From assembly GCA_902490365.1 (NCBI GenBank), contig CABUDQ010000058.1:1-11013 (forward strand): 11,013 nucleotides of DNA, written 5' to 3'. Below the pieces are notes generated by a model. That model was not told where the DNA came from and made no database searches. It saw only the letters and a list, made by a program, of their open reading frames with translations. The translations under genes and the position numbers were made by a program. Origin of the DNA: an uncultured Collinsella sp. GTDB lineage: Bacteria; Actinomycetota; Coriobacteriia; Coriobacteriales; Coriobacteriaceae. Below are positions 1 through 8,482 of this stretch, piece after piece. Position 1 is the first letter of the stretch; the number at the start of each line of letters is the position of its first letter.

Positions 1-54
1 CGGCTCAGGGCGATATACGCCGTGATGCGCGACCGGGTGCCCTACCGGGAGTAG
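1..54 (+). CDS. C-terminal tip of a probable IS110-family transposase (partial)
   Basis: Frame 1 is open from the window edge to a TAG stop and encodes only 17 residues, ending in AIYAVMRDRVPYRE. A short hydrophobic helix followed by MRD-x-x-PY at the extreme C terminus resembles the end of IS110-type (DEDD/serine) transposases, which recombine the element using a bridge RNA. The stop is followed within about 35 bases by TTGACAAAACTATAGGAACACC, which fits my memory of IS110 right ends in Actinobacteria. The catalytic domains lie outside the window, so the family call rests on little sequence. It could be the tail of another protein. Confidence 0.5.
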   Translation, partial: RLRAIYAVMRDRVPYRE

Positions 55-88
55 CCCCGACGGTTGACAAAACTATAGGAACACCCAA
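55..88 (+). mobile_element. Probable right end of an IS110-like element
   Basis: This short non-coding tail follows the transposase-like stop and contains TTGACAAAACTATAGGAACACC at positions 64-85. IS110-group elements have a short right end directly after the transposase gene and no long terminal inverted repeats, which matches what is seen. The exact boundary cannot be set without the other end or an empty site, so the right limit of about 88 is a guess. Confidence 0.4.
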
Positions 89-105
89 TGACTACCTTTC
101 AAACC

Positions 106-159
106 TGGCAGTTGGGGACGTTCCTTATGTGCTGGCACTTGGGGAAACTCCTTGCGCCA
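106..159 (+). repeat. Two diverged 27-bp tandem repeats (TTGGGGA/CCTT type)
   Basis: Units 106-132 and 133-159 are adjacent and the same length. They agree at 18 of 27 positions, sharing TGGCA, TTGGGGA and TCCTT blocks. No convincing gene covers them. They lie just outside the putative IS end. I believe similar TTGGGGACGTTCC strings are common between genes in Coriobacteriia, but that is from memory. Confidence 0.45.
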
Positions 160-205
160 GCGGACGCGGTTTGCTTGCTGGTATTGCCAGATTGTTGGGC
201 GTTCT

Positions 206-453
206 CCAAGCCCTGTGGGCAAAAAATGCCAAATATGAGTACTGTTGCTGCTGTAGTGCCATATTGCTCTCACAAGATAATGGACATAAAAGTAAATATG
301 TTCATTAATGCTAGTACACATAAGCCTGCTACAGAGCTGATTGAGCAATGTAGAGGTGCATACAAACTGCAAGAGCGGTGTTTTGGGTTGTTTTGGCTGC
401 TACTAAAAAGGTAACAGTACTCATATTTGCCCTTTTTTGTCCACGGGGTCTGG
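206..453. repeat. Region bounded by 41-bp imperfect inverted repeats (MITE-like)
   Basis: Bases 206-246 and the reverse complement of 413-453 match at 35 of 41 positions, including 16 consecutive identical bases (AAATATGAGTACTGTT at the inner end). The arms enclose 166 bp with no plausible gene. The arrangement suits a non-autonomous miniature transposon (about 248 bp) or two copies of a dispersed repeat inserted head to head. No clear target-site duplication is visible. Frames that cross this region give low-complexity, Cys/Trp/Leu-rich peptides without recognisable motifs. The wider gene-free stretch 89-501 otherwise holds only the tandem repeat at 106-159. Confidence 0.6.
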
Positions 454-501
454 ATGGTGCCGTCAATCAGGTCTCAGGGAAGGCGTTTCGAGGCTCGAAG
501 G

Positions 502-539
502 ACACAAAACGGGGGCGCAGGTTGTCCTGCGCCCCCGTT
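502..539 (-). terminator. Rho-independent terminator of the ABC exporter operon
   Basis: Bases 508-521 and 526-539 form a perfect 14-bp GC-rich stem with a 4-base loop. Read on the minus strand, the stem is followed by TTTTGTGTCC, a short T-rich tail. It lies 31 bases past the stop of the second exporter gene, as expected for the end of that operon. The plus strand also has a stem but no T tract after it, so termination should act mainly on minus-strand transcripts. Confidence 0.85.
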
Positions 540-570
540 CTCGGGCGTTATTCGCTCCTTGCGGCCGAAT

Positions 571-2427
571 TTATGCCGCTTCGTCGAACTGCGAGTTGTA
601 CAGGTCGGCGTAGAAGCCGCCTTGGGCGAGCAGCTCGTCGTGCGTGCCCTTCTCGACGATGTCGCCGTCGCGGATTACCAGAATCACGTCGGCGTTTCGG
701 ATCGTGGACAGGCGATGCGCGATAACAAAGCTGGTACGGCCCTGCATCAGCGCATCCATGGCGCGTTGAATAAGCTCCTCGGTACGGGTATCGACGTTGG
801 AAGTCGCCTCGTCCAAAATCAGCGCCGGACGGTCGGCCAAAATGGCGCGGGCGATGGTCACGAGCTGCCGCTGGCCCTGTGAGAGGTTAGTACCCTCCTC
901 GTTGATCATAAAGTCGTAACCGCCGGCGAGCGTATGGATAAAGTGGTCGCAGCGTGCGGCGCGTGCGGCGGCTTCTACCTCGGCATCGCTCGCATCGGGA
1001 CGTCCGTAGCGGATGTTCTCGCGGATGGTGCCGTTAAACAGCCAGGTATCCTGCAGCACCATGGCAAACTCGCCGCGCAGCGCCGCGCGATCCCAGTCGC
1101 GCACGTCGACGCCCTCGACACGCAGCGAGCCGCCGTCCACGTCGTAGAAGCGCTGCAGCAGCTTGATGAGCGTGGTCTTGCCAGCGCCGGTGGGGCCGAC
1201 GATGGCGATGGTCTGGCCGGGCTGCGCCTCGCAGCTAAAGTCGTGGATGATGGTCTTGTCGGGTGTGTAGCCAAATTTGACATGGTCAAATTCCACGTGA
1301 CCGAGGCGCTTTTCGGGAATCTGCGCGTCGGCCTTCTGCTCCTCCTCGGGCGCGGCCAGGAACTCAAAGACGCGCTCGGTGGCAGCGGCCATCGACTGCA
1401 TCGTGTTGCTTACGTTGCCCAGCTGCTGCACGGGTTGCGTAAAGTTGCGAACGTACTGAATGAAGCTCTGAATGTCGCCGGGCGTGGCATTGCCGGTCAG
1501 CGCGAGCTGCGCACCCACCACGACGACGCCCACATAGCCCATATTGCCTACCAGGCTCATGAGCGGCATCATCAGGCCCGACAGGAACTGCGAACGCCAT
1601 CCACTGATAAAGAGGCGGTCGTTCTCCTTGTCGAACTCCTCGATCGAGGCCTCGGCGCGGTCGAACACCTGAATGACGTTCTGGCCGGCAAAGTCCTCCT
1701 CGATAATGCCGTTGACGGTGCCCAGGACCTGCTGCTGCTCGCGGAAGTACGGCTGCGAGAAGTGAATCATTACGGTCAGGATAATCGCGGCTGCCGGCAG
1801 CGTGAGCACGGTGACGCCGGTAAGCGGCAGACTGATCGAAAGCATCATGACAAGCACGCCGATAATCTGCGTCATCGACGTGATGAGCTGCGTCACGCTC
1901 TGGTTGAGCGACTGGCCCAGCGTGTCGACATCGTTGGTGATGCGGCTGAGCACGTCACCCTTGCTGTGGCCGTTGAAATAGCTCATCGGCACGACGGCGA
2001 TCTTGGCGGCGATCTCCTTGCGCATGCGATAGCAGATCTTCTGCGTGATGCCGGTCATGAGCCAGCCCTGGATCAGACTGCAGGCAGAGCTCGCCAGGTA
2101 CAGGCAGAGCAAAAAGCCCAGCGTCTTGGCGATCCAATCAAAGTCAACATTGCCGGTGCCGTTGACCTTGGCAACCAGGCCCTCGAACAGTTTGGTCGTA
2201 ACCTGGCCGAGCACCTTGGGTCCCACAATGTTAAAGATGACCGAGCACACGGCAAAGGCGACGGCGGCAAACACGGCAACCTTGTGTTGACCGATATAGC
2301 CGAGCAGCTGCCTCATCGTGCCCTTAAAGTCCTTGGCCTTTTCGCCGCGGCCCATGCCGCCCATGCGGCCCATGGGACCGCGCTGGCGGGTGGGCTTGGG
2401 AATCTGAGTCTTGGTCTCGTCTGCCAT
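571..2427 (-). CDS. ABC exporter half-transporter with consensus ATPase site (heterodimer partner B)
   Basis: This 618-residue protein has an N-terminal six-helix membrane domain fused to an ATPase domain, the layout of type IV (MsbA/BmrA-like) exporters. The nucleotide-binding domain has Walker A GPTGAGKTT (411-419), signature LSQGQ (515-519), Walker B ILDEATS with catalytic Glu540, and switch His571 in AHRLST. It is therefore ATPase-competent. The first 45 residues are an odd basic Gly/Met/Arg-rich cytosolic extension containing GPMGRMGGMGRGEK. The start codon shares one base (TAATG) with the stop of the upstream exporter gene. A strong GGAAGGAGG (complement of 2437-2445) precedes it, so the two are translationally coupled and probably form one transporter of the TM287/288, LmrCD or BmrCD type. 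The substrate cannot be read from sequence; drug or lipid efflux is the family norm. Confidence 0.93.
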   Translation of the reverse strand: MADETKTQIPKPTRQRGPMGRMGGMGRGEKAKDFKGTMRQLLGYIGQHKVAVFAAVAFAVCSVIFNIVGPKVLGQVTTKLFEGLVAKVNGTGNVDFDWIAKTLGFLLCLYLASSACSLIQGWLMTGITQKICYRMRKEIAAKIAVVPMSYFNGHSKGDVLSRITNDVDTLGQSLNQSVTQLITSMTQIIGVLVMMLSISLPLTGVTVLTLPAAAIILTVMIHFSQPYFREQQQVLGTVNGIIEEDFAGQNVIQVFDRAEASIEEFDKENDRLFISGWRSQFLSGLMMPLMSLVGNMGYVGVVVVGAQLALTGNATPGDIQSFIQYVRNFTQPVQQLGNVSNTMQSMAAATERVFEFLAAPEEEQKADAQIPEKRLGHVEFDHVKFGYTPDKTIIHDFSCEAQPGQTIAIVGPTGAGKTTLIKLLQRFYDVDGGSLRVEGVDVRDWDRAALRGEFAMVLQDTWLFNGTIRENIRYGRPDASDAEVEAAARAARCDHFIHTLAGGYDFMINEEGTNLSQGQRQLVTIARAILADRPALILDEATSNVDTRTEELIQRAMDALMQGRTSFVIAHRLSTIRNADVILVIRDGDIVEKGTHDELLAQGGFYADLYNSQFDEAA

Positions 2428-4793
2428 TAGCGCTCGCCTCCTTCCATAACGGCTGTAATCTCTTCTTGGGTAAGCCCCAGCTCCTCGGCGGAAAGCTGCG
2501 ACTGGGCAATCTCCAGGTACGCCGGGCAGTTGTGCAGCAGCTCCTCGTGCGTGCCGGTGCCCACCACGTGGCCGTCGTCGAGCACGATGATCTGGTCGGC
2601 GTGCATGATGGTCGCGATGCGCTGGGCCACGACCACGAGCGCGGCGTCGGTAACGTTTTTGGCGAGCTCGTCGCGCAGGCGAGCGTCGGTCTTGTAGTCG
2701 AGCGCGCTAAAGGAATCGTCGAACACCACGACCTCGGGCTTTTTGGCCAGGGCGCGGGCGATGGCCAGGCGCTGGCGCTGGCCGCCCGAGACATTGGAGC
2801 CGCCCTGACTGATGGGGGAGTCGTAGCCGCCCTCGCGCTCGGCGATAAAGTCCTCCGCCTGGGCGATGCGCGCGGCCTCGTGCATGTCCTCGTCGCTCAC
2901 CATGTCGCCGGCAAACTTAAGGTTGCTCTCGACGGTGCCCGAGAACAGGCGTCCCTGCTGCGGGATGTAACCGATGCGGCGGCGAAGCTCGGAGAGGGTC
3001 ATATCGCGCACGTCGATGCCGTCGAGCGAAATGCTGCCGCTCGTGACGTCGTACAGGCGCGGAATGAGCTGCACGAGCGTGGACTTGCCCGAGCCCGTGG
3101 AGCCAATGATGCCGAGCATCTGACCGGCATGCGTGGTGAAGTTCACGCCGCTAATGACGTCGGCGCGGGCATCGGGATACTGGAAGCTCACGTCACGGAA
3201 GGTGAGCTCACCGCGCGGCGCGTTGGCCGCAGGCACCTTGGGCGAGACGGGGTCGTTGATGCTCGTGGGGCAAGTGATGACCTCTTCCACGCGCTCGGCT
3301 GCGACTTCGGCGCGGGGTAGGATGACCGAAACCATGGTGAGGATCATAAACGCCATGACGATTTGCATGGTGTAGGAGATAAACGCCATCATGTTGCCGA
3401 CCTGCATCACGCCGTCGGACACGCCCTGCGCGCCAAACCACACGATAAGCACGGTGATGCAGTTCATGACGAGCATCATGAGCGGCATCATAAAGCTCAT
3501 GGCGCGGTTGGTGTAGAGCTGCGTGGTCATCAGGTCGAGCGAAGCCTTGTCAAAACGCTCGAGCTCATGTTCCTCGCGGTTGAACGAGCGGATGGGCATA
3601 AGGCCGTCGAGCAGCTCGCGGGCGGTAAGGTTCACGCGGTCCACAAAGCTCTGCATCTTTTTGAACTTGGGCATGGTGAGGCCCATAAGCACGCCGACGA
3701 CGGCCGAGACCGCGATGATGGCAACGGCGATGGTCCACTCCAGGCCGGTATGGTTGGCCAGGACGCGCATGACGGCGACGATGCCCATGACGGGGGCCAT
3801 CAGACACATGCGGATAAACAAGGTTGCTGCCATCTGAATCTGCTGAATGTCGTTGGTGCAGCGGGTGATGAGCGAGGCCTGGCTAAACTTGCCCACCTCG
3901 GCCGGCGAAAAGTGCATGACCTTGTTGAAGGCCTCGCGGCGTAGGTCACGCGCGATGGAGCAGGCGGTGCGCGACGCCACAGCGCCGGTCAGGATGGTGG
4001 CGACGAGCGATACCAGGCACAGGCCGAACATCGTGGTCGCCATGCGGCCCAGGTAGGCGTTCTGCACGTCGGCGGGGTCGATACCCTGCGCCTTGTACTC
4101 GTCTTGCACATAGCTCACGGCGCGTTGGGTCACGATGGAGCCCGACATGGAGCCCATTTTGTCCGCCATTTCATTGGCGCCCTCGACGAGCTTGCTTTGG
4201 TCTACCAGACCGCCCTCGACACCTAGGCGCAGGCTCTTCATGGTGACCTTGCCGCCGTCGGCATCAATCTGCTTTTGCATGTTCTGCGCCGCTGCGGCCT
4301 TCTGCTGCATCTCGGCGAGCTGCTCGGGCGTCATTGCCGCCATCTGCTCGGGGGTGGGCATGGCCTGGGCGGCGCTGTTGTCTTTCTCGTCGGACGTGCC
4401 CATCATGTCGCCCATGGAGCTGGCGTCGATACCCTGGTTAAGCGAAAGGACGACGGTCTCGGGCAGGCTCATGATATCGGCGAGCTTGCTGCCGTCGGCG
4501 CGCTCATCCTCTGTTCCCTTGTACGTGCGAATGCCGTTTTTGTCTGCCTTGCCAAACGCAGCTTCTACCGTCTTGGCGTCCTTGGCGCTCATAAAGAGTT
4601 CGAGGTCGTCGAGCGATTCGGCGCGAATGGTGTCGGGCACGGGTGAGACGATGCCGCCTTGCTGCACACCCACGTCGACGATGTCGCTCATATAGGTAGG
4701 CAGTGCCAGGTCGGCGTTGCAGCTGATTACGATAAGTACGATAGCTGTGAACAGTGCCGGAATATGCTTTTTAAAGAGCTTGAGAATCCTCAC
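2427..4793 (-). CDS. ABC exporter half-transporter with degenerate ATPase site and large extracytoplasmic insertion (partner A)
   Basis: This 788-residue membrane-ATPase fusion begins with GTG, and GTGA overlaps the stop of the MarR gene by four bases; AAAGGAG lies just upstream. Walker A GSTGSGKST is at 564-572 and the signature VSGGQ at 668-672. The catalytic Glu after Walker B is Asp693 (VVVFDD) and the switch His is Gln724 (VAQRIAT). These two replacements mark the degenerate, non-hydrolysing site known in heterodimeric exporters, so this chain needs the adjacent partner. Unusually, about 200 residues (roughly 45-248) separate helix 1 (about 11-30) from helix 2 (about 250-272). The segment is polar and Met/Gln/Ala-rich, includes PTPEQMAAMTPEQLAEMQQK, and should face outside the membrane. 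This explains the length compared with the usual 580-620 residues. The role of the insertion is unknown. Confidence 0.93.
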   Translation of the reverse strand: MRILKLFKKHIPALFTAIVLIVISCNADLALPTYMSDIVDVGVQQGGIVSPVPDTIRAESLDDLELFMSAKDAKTVEAAFGKADKNGIRTYKGTEDERADGSKLADIMSLPETVVLSLNQGIDASSMGDMMGTSDEKDNSAAQAMPTPEQMAAMTPEQLAEMQQKAAAAQNMQKQIDADGGKVTMKSLRLGVEGGLVDQSKLVEGANEMADKMGSMSGSIVTQRAVSYVQDEYKAQGIDPADVQNAYLGRMATTMFGLCLVSLVATILTGAVASRTACSIARDLRREAFNKVMHFSPAEVGKFSQASLITRCTNDIQQIQMAATLFIRMCLMAPVMGIVAVMRVLANHTGLEWTIAVAIIAVSAVVGVLMGLTMPKFKKMQSFVDRVNLTARELLDGLMPIRSFNREEHELERFDKASLDLMTTQLYTNRAMSFMMPLMMLVMNCITVLIVWFGAQGVSDGVMQVGNMMAFISYTMQIVMAFMILTMVSVILPRAEVAAERVEEVITCPTSINDPVSPKVPAANAPRGELTFRDVSFQYPDARADVISGVNFTTHAGQMLGIIGSTGSGKSTLVQLIPRLYDVTSGSISLDGIDVRDMTLSELRRRIGYIPQQGRLFSGTVESNLKFAGDMVSDEDMHEAARIAQAEDFIAEREGGYDSPISQGGSNVSGGQRQRLAIARALAKKPEVVVFDDSFSALDYKTDARLRDELAKNVTDAALVVVAQRIATIMHADQIIVLDDGHVVGTGTHEELLHNCPAYLEIAQSQLSAEELGLTQEEITAVMEGGER

Positions 4794-5239
4794 TCGGCAT
4801 CTCTCCTTTCTTGATTGCGGTCGATAATTTCGTTGGCACGTCTTAAAAGGCGCACCATCTCTTGGGTATCTGTTTCGCCGAACTGCTCGAGGAAGGCCGC
4901 GGTGCGGTCCTCGAATTCCCGACGCTTGATTTCGAGATCATGGAATCCCTTGTCGGTCACCGTGACGTGTACGCGACGACGGTCGGTCTTTGAGTGCTCA
5001 CGCTCAACCCAACCCTTGGCTTCGAGAGCGCGTAGGATATTGGCGATGCGGGCGTTCGAGACCCAGGCGCGATCAGCGAGTTCGCTCGGCGTGAGCGAGC
5101 CGCCAGCGAGCATGAGAGCGCGCATGACAGCCATCTCGCCGCCGAGGGCTTTGTCCGCAAAGCGCGAAATGCGCTGATGCATGCTGCCAAACTCAGCTAA
5201 GAGCTGACGCCCAAGCTCATGGAAATCGGTATCTTCCAC
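4790..5239 (-). CDS. MarR-family winged-helix transcriptional regulator
   Basis: This 149-residue protein has the MarR architecture: N-terminal dimerisation helix, winged helix-turn-helix at about 48-98 (LTPSELADRAWVSNARIANI, then the wing with TDRRRVHVTVTDKG), and C-terminal dimerisation helices. The DRRR wing is a family hallmark. MarR proteins usually repress nearby efflux genes and release DNA when a small ligand binds. Its position as first gene of the exporter operon, with a GTGA overlap into the first exporter gene, supports local control of the pump. The start is GTG at 5239-5237, because an in-frame stop lies four codons upstream. AGGGG sits six bases before it. The start codon lies inside a 15-bp inverted repeat, which suggests autoregulation. 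Confidence 0.9.
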   Translation of the reverse strand: MEDTDFHELGRQLLAEFGSMHQRISRFADKALGGEMAVMRALMLAGGSLTPSELADRAWVSNARIANILRALEAKGWVEREHSKTDRRRVHVTVTDKGFHDLEIKRREFEDRTAAFLEQFGETDTQEMVRLLRRANEIIDRNQERRDAE

Positions 5240-5279
5240 CGAAAACCCCTAACACTAGAAACTATTTTCGGTGGAAGAT
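5231..5279. promoter_or_regulatory. 15-bp inverted repeat across the marR start (operator or leader hairpin)
   Basis: Bases 5231-5245 (ATCTTCCACCGAAAA) are the exact reverse complement of 5265-5279, with 19 bases between. The left arm covers the GTG start and first codons of the MarR gene. On the minus strand a TATCAT hexamer (complement of 5278-5283) could be a -10 box. A transcript starting near 5271 could then fold so that the start codon is paired. The repeat could equally be bound as DNA by the regulator. Which of the two applies cannot be told from sequence. Confidence 0.6.
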
Positions 5280-5313
5280 GATACCCCTGCACGCGCACCC
5301 TATACGGTAGATT

Positions 5314-5406
5314 TTTGGGACATGCCTAGAAAACTACCTTTAGGCGACCTCCGTACACCGTCGGTATCAGCGAAGTTAGGGAGTAGATCTCTAGGCATGT
5401 CCTAAA
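5314..5406. repeat. 24-bp imperfect inverted repeat pair, GGACATGCCTAGA core
   Basis: Bases 5314-5337 and the reverse complement of 5383-5406 agree at 21 of 24 positions, with a perfect 13-bp core (5318-5330 against 5390-5402). The 45-bp centre has no gene. The element lies in the non-coding region between the divergent MarR and PFL operons and looks like a small mobile or dispersed repeat. A pair of regulator sites is the alternative. I see no other recognisable signal in 5407-5550. Confidence 0.5.
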
Positions 5407-5552
5407 GCCTACTCAGAGGCACTTTACCCTGCTAAAGCTGGCATAACAGCTAGAGTGATGGACGTATAAAGGCAAGGGGAAATATCAAACAAATCGGTGA
5501 ACGGTAGTTGTTCGCGCTCGCATTTCCTGCGGATTTGCTAAAAACACCCTAA

Positions 5553-5561
5553 TGGTATAAA
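5553..5561 (+). promoter_or_regulatory. Candidate extended -10 promoter for the PFL operon
   Basis: TGGTATAAA matches an extended -10 element (TGn followed by a hexamer agreeing with TATAAT at 5 of 6 bases). No good -35 box is seen; TTGCTA at 5535-5540 is only 15 bases away. Transcription from here would give a leader of roughly 220 bases before the PFL start. The leader contains a possible 6-bp stem (5742-5761). A second 5-bp hairpin (5769-5788) has a loop that holds the AGGAG ribosome binding site at 5775-5779. No known riboswitch consensus was recognised. Confidence 0.4.
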
Positions 5562-5791
5562 AAAAGAAACATATAACAGCCCTGATGAAGGGGGTGGCTA
5601 TGCTATCCTTCTCAAACGGGTGAAATCTTGGGTTTTGGGTTGCAGTTCCAAGGTGGACAAACGTTTTTCCCTGTACCAACGTGTGGTGAAGAACGGAAGA
5701 AGCCGGTAGTGCAAGCCGATAATTCAAGAATTCAATAAGCAGCGGTGTGAGAGAGCGCCGCATTACACGTAACTAGGAGCGTGGTTACACA

Positions 5792-7843
<2,052 letters not shown>

Positions 7844-7844
7844 C

Positions 7845-7869
7845 TATTGTTAGTGCTATACTAACAATA
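7845..7869 (+). other. Hairpin just after the PFL large-chain stop
   Basis: TATTGTTAGT (7845-7854) pairs perfectly with ACTAACAATA (7860-7869) around a 5-base loop, two bases past the TAA. No T tract follows, so it is not a typical terminator. It could mark an RNA-processing or stability point between the two PFL cistrons, or be a protein-binding palindrome. Confidence 0.55.
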
Positions 7870-7885
7870 ACGATTACTGATTAGC

Positions 7886-7905
7886 GCGCCGGTTTCGGCC
7901 GGCGC
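7886..7905 (+). other. GC-rich hairpin before the small PFL gene
   Basis: GCGCCGG and CCGGCGC form a 7-bp stem with a 6-base loop. It ends ten bases before the AAGGAG ribosome binding site of the small gene. There is no T-rich tail, so full termination is unlikely. Partial attenuation or protection of the downstream message is possible. Confidence 0.5.
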
Positions 7906-7928
7906 CTATCAATCGAAGGAGACACATT

Positions 7929-8180
7929 ATGAAGGTTTCTGAAGTTTCCGAGACTCAGGCCGATAACCTGGTCCACATGCTCGACGCTTACGCCGAGAAG
8001 GGTGGCCACCACCTGAACATCAACGTCTTCAACCGTGAGACGCTGCTCGACGCTCAGGCTCACCCCGAGAAGTACCCGCAGCTGACCATCCGCGTTTCCG
8101 GCTATGCCGTGAACTTCCACACGCTCACCAAGGAGCAGCAGGACGAGGTCATTTCGCGTACCTTCCACAACAAGTTCTAA
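7929..8180 (+). CDS. PFL small chain: stand-alone glycyl-radical domain (GrcA/YfiD-like)
   Basis: This 83-residue protein aligns end to end with the C terminus of PFL: NLVHMLDAY, GGHHLNINVFNRETLLDA, HPEKYPQLTIRVSGYAVNF, then TKEQQDEVISRTF. The radical glycine is Gly58 in RVSGYA, 25 residues from the C terminus (E. coli Gly734 is 26 from its end). It should be activated by a radical-SAM PFL activase and dock into the large chain to complete the active site. The first 12 residues (MKVSEVSETQAD) have no obvious match in fused PFL. It has its own AAGGAG seven bases before the ATG and is in a different frame from the large gene. It resembles E. coli GrcA, the 127-residue spare part for damaged PFL, but here no fused copy is present in the operon. 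The pair totals 766 residues, against 760 for E. coli PflB. Confidence 0.95.
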   Translation: MKVSEVSETQADNLVHMLDAYAEKGGHHLNINVFNRETLLDAQAHPEKYPQLTIRVSGYAVNFHTLTKEQQDEVISRTFHNKF

Positions 8181-8204
8181 AGGGGGTTTAACTCCCGCAG
8201 GATC

Positions 8205-8331
8205 GCCGGGCCGCTTTGGGTTACTTTCCAAAACGTCCTCGGACATGCAAAGGGCTCCGCTGCGCGCTTCGCGCGGCGGAGCCCTTTGCGTCCTGCGGAA
8301 TGTTTTGGAAAGTAACCCAAAGCGGCCCGGC
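8205..8331. repeat. Near-perfect 127-nt palindrome downstream of the PFL genes
   Basis: The outer arms 8205-8234 and 8302-8331 are exact reverse complements over 30 bp. Inside, 8247-8260 and 8276-8289 pair over 14 bp (GCAAAGGGCTCCGC), and TGCGCG-CTT-CGCGCG closes the tip. Only short bulges interrupt the whole. The RNA would be one very long hairpin that could end or stabilise the PFL transcript, although no T tract follows. The size and symmetry also fit a dispersed extragenic palindrome or miniature transposon. Frames crossing it appear non-coding. Confidence 0.8.
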
Positions 8332-8444
8332 TGGGGTCCTGTGTAGTCGCCCTTTAGGCGGAACTCTCCTAATTATTTGGATGAGTCGTTTACTTACTTG
8401 TACTGTTACCGTCTTCCCACTGTTGTTGGGGTATGCTTTGTTTG

Positions 8445-8462
8445 TATGTAAACGTATGACAT
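8445..8462 (+). promoter_or_regulatory. LacI-type operator upstream of the regulator gene
   Basis: TATGTAAACGTATGACAT matches 16 of 18 bases of the sites before the GH32 gene (9595-9612). It contains the AACGT core typical of LacI-family operators. It lies 20 bases before the regulator start, which suggests negative autoregulation. No confident promoter hexamers were identified in the rest of 8332-8482. Confidence 0.6.
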
Positions 8463-8482
8463 GTTGATGAGGGGAGGGTGCT

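Noticed and set aside
88..414. A 108-codon plus-strand frame (and an opposing 99-codon frame) in the repeat region
   Set aside because: There is no ribosome binding site of note, no recognisable domain, and the frame runs through the tandem repeat and one inverted-repeat arm.
934..2430. A 498-codon open frame on the plus strand opposite the second exporter gene
   Set aside because: Its composition is typical of antisense to GC-rich coding DNA (Ala/His/Asp/Arg-rich), with no motif. The minus strand shows all ABC ATPase motifs.
2600..2740. The Asp693 and Gln724 replacements in the first exporter ATPase as signs of gene decay
   Set aside because: These substitutions are the normal state of the degenerate site in heterodimeric exporters, and the partner gene next to it has a full consensus site.
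5271..5405. A 44-codon plus-strand frame starting at the mirror image of the marR start (GTG GAA GAT)
   Set aside because: The start is produced by the inverted repeat itself and lacks a ribosome binding site. The frame then crosses another repeat and ends in it.
5562..5791. A ZTP (pfl-motif) riboswitch upstream of the PFL gene
   Set aside because: I looked for the conserved GGGUCGUGAC-type and CCGGGC segments of that motif and did not find them. The name alone prompted the search.
7845..7869. A Rex (redox regulator) operator in TTGTTAG...CTAACAA
   Set aside because: The half-sites are similar to clostridial Rex sites but the spacing differs, and the position between cistrons fits an RNA hairpin better than an operator.
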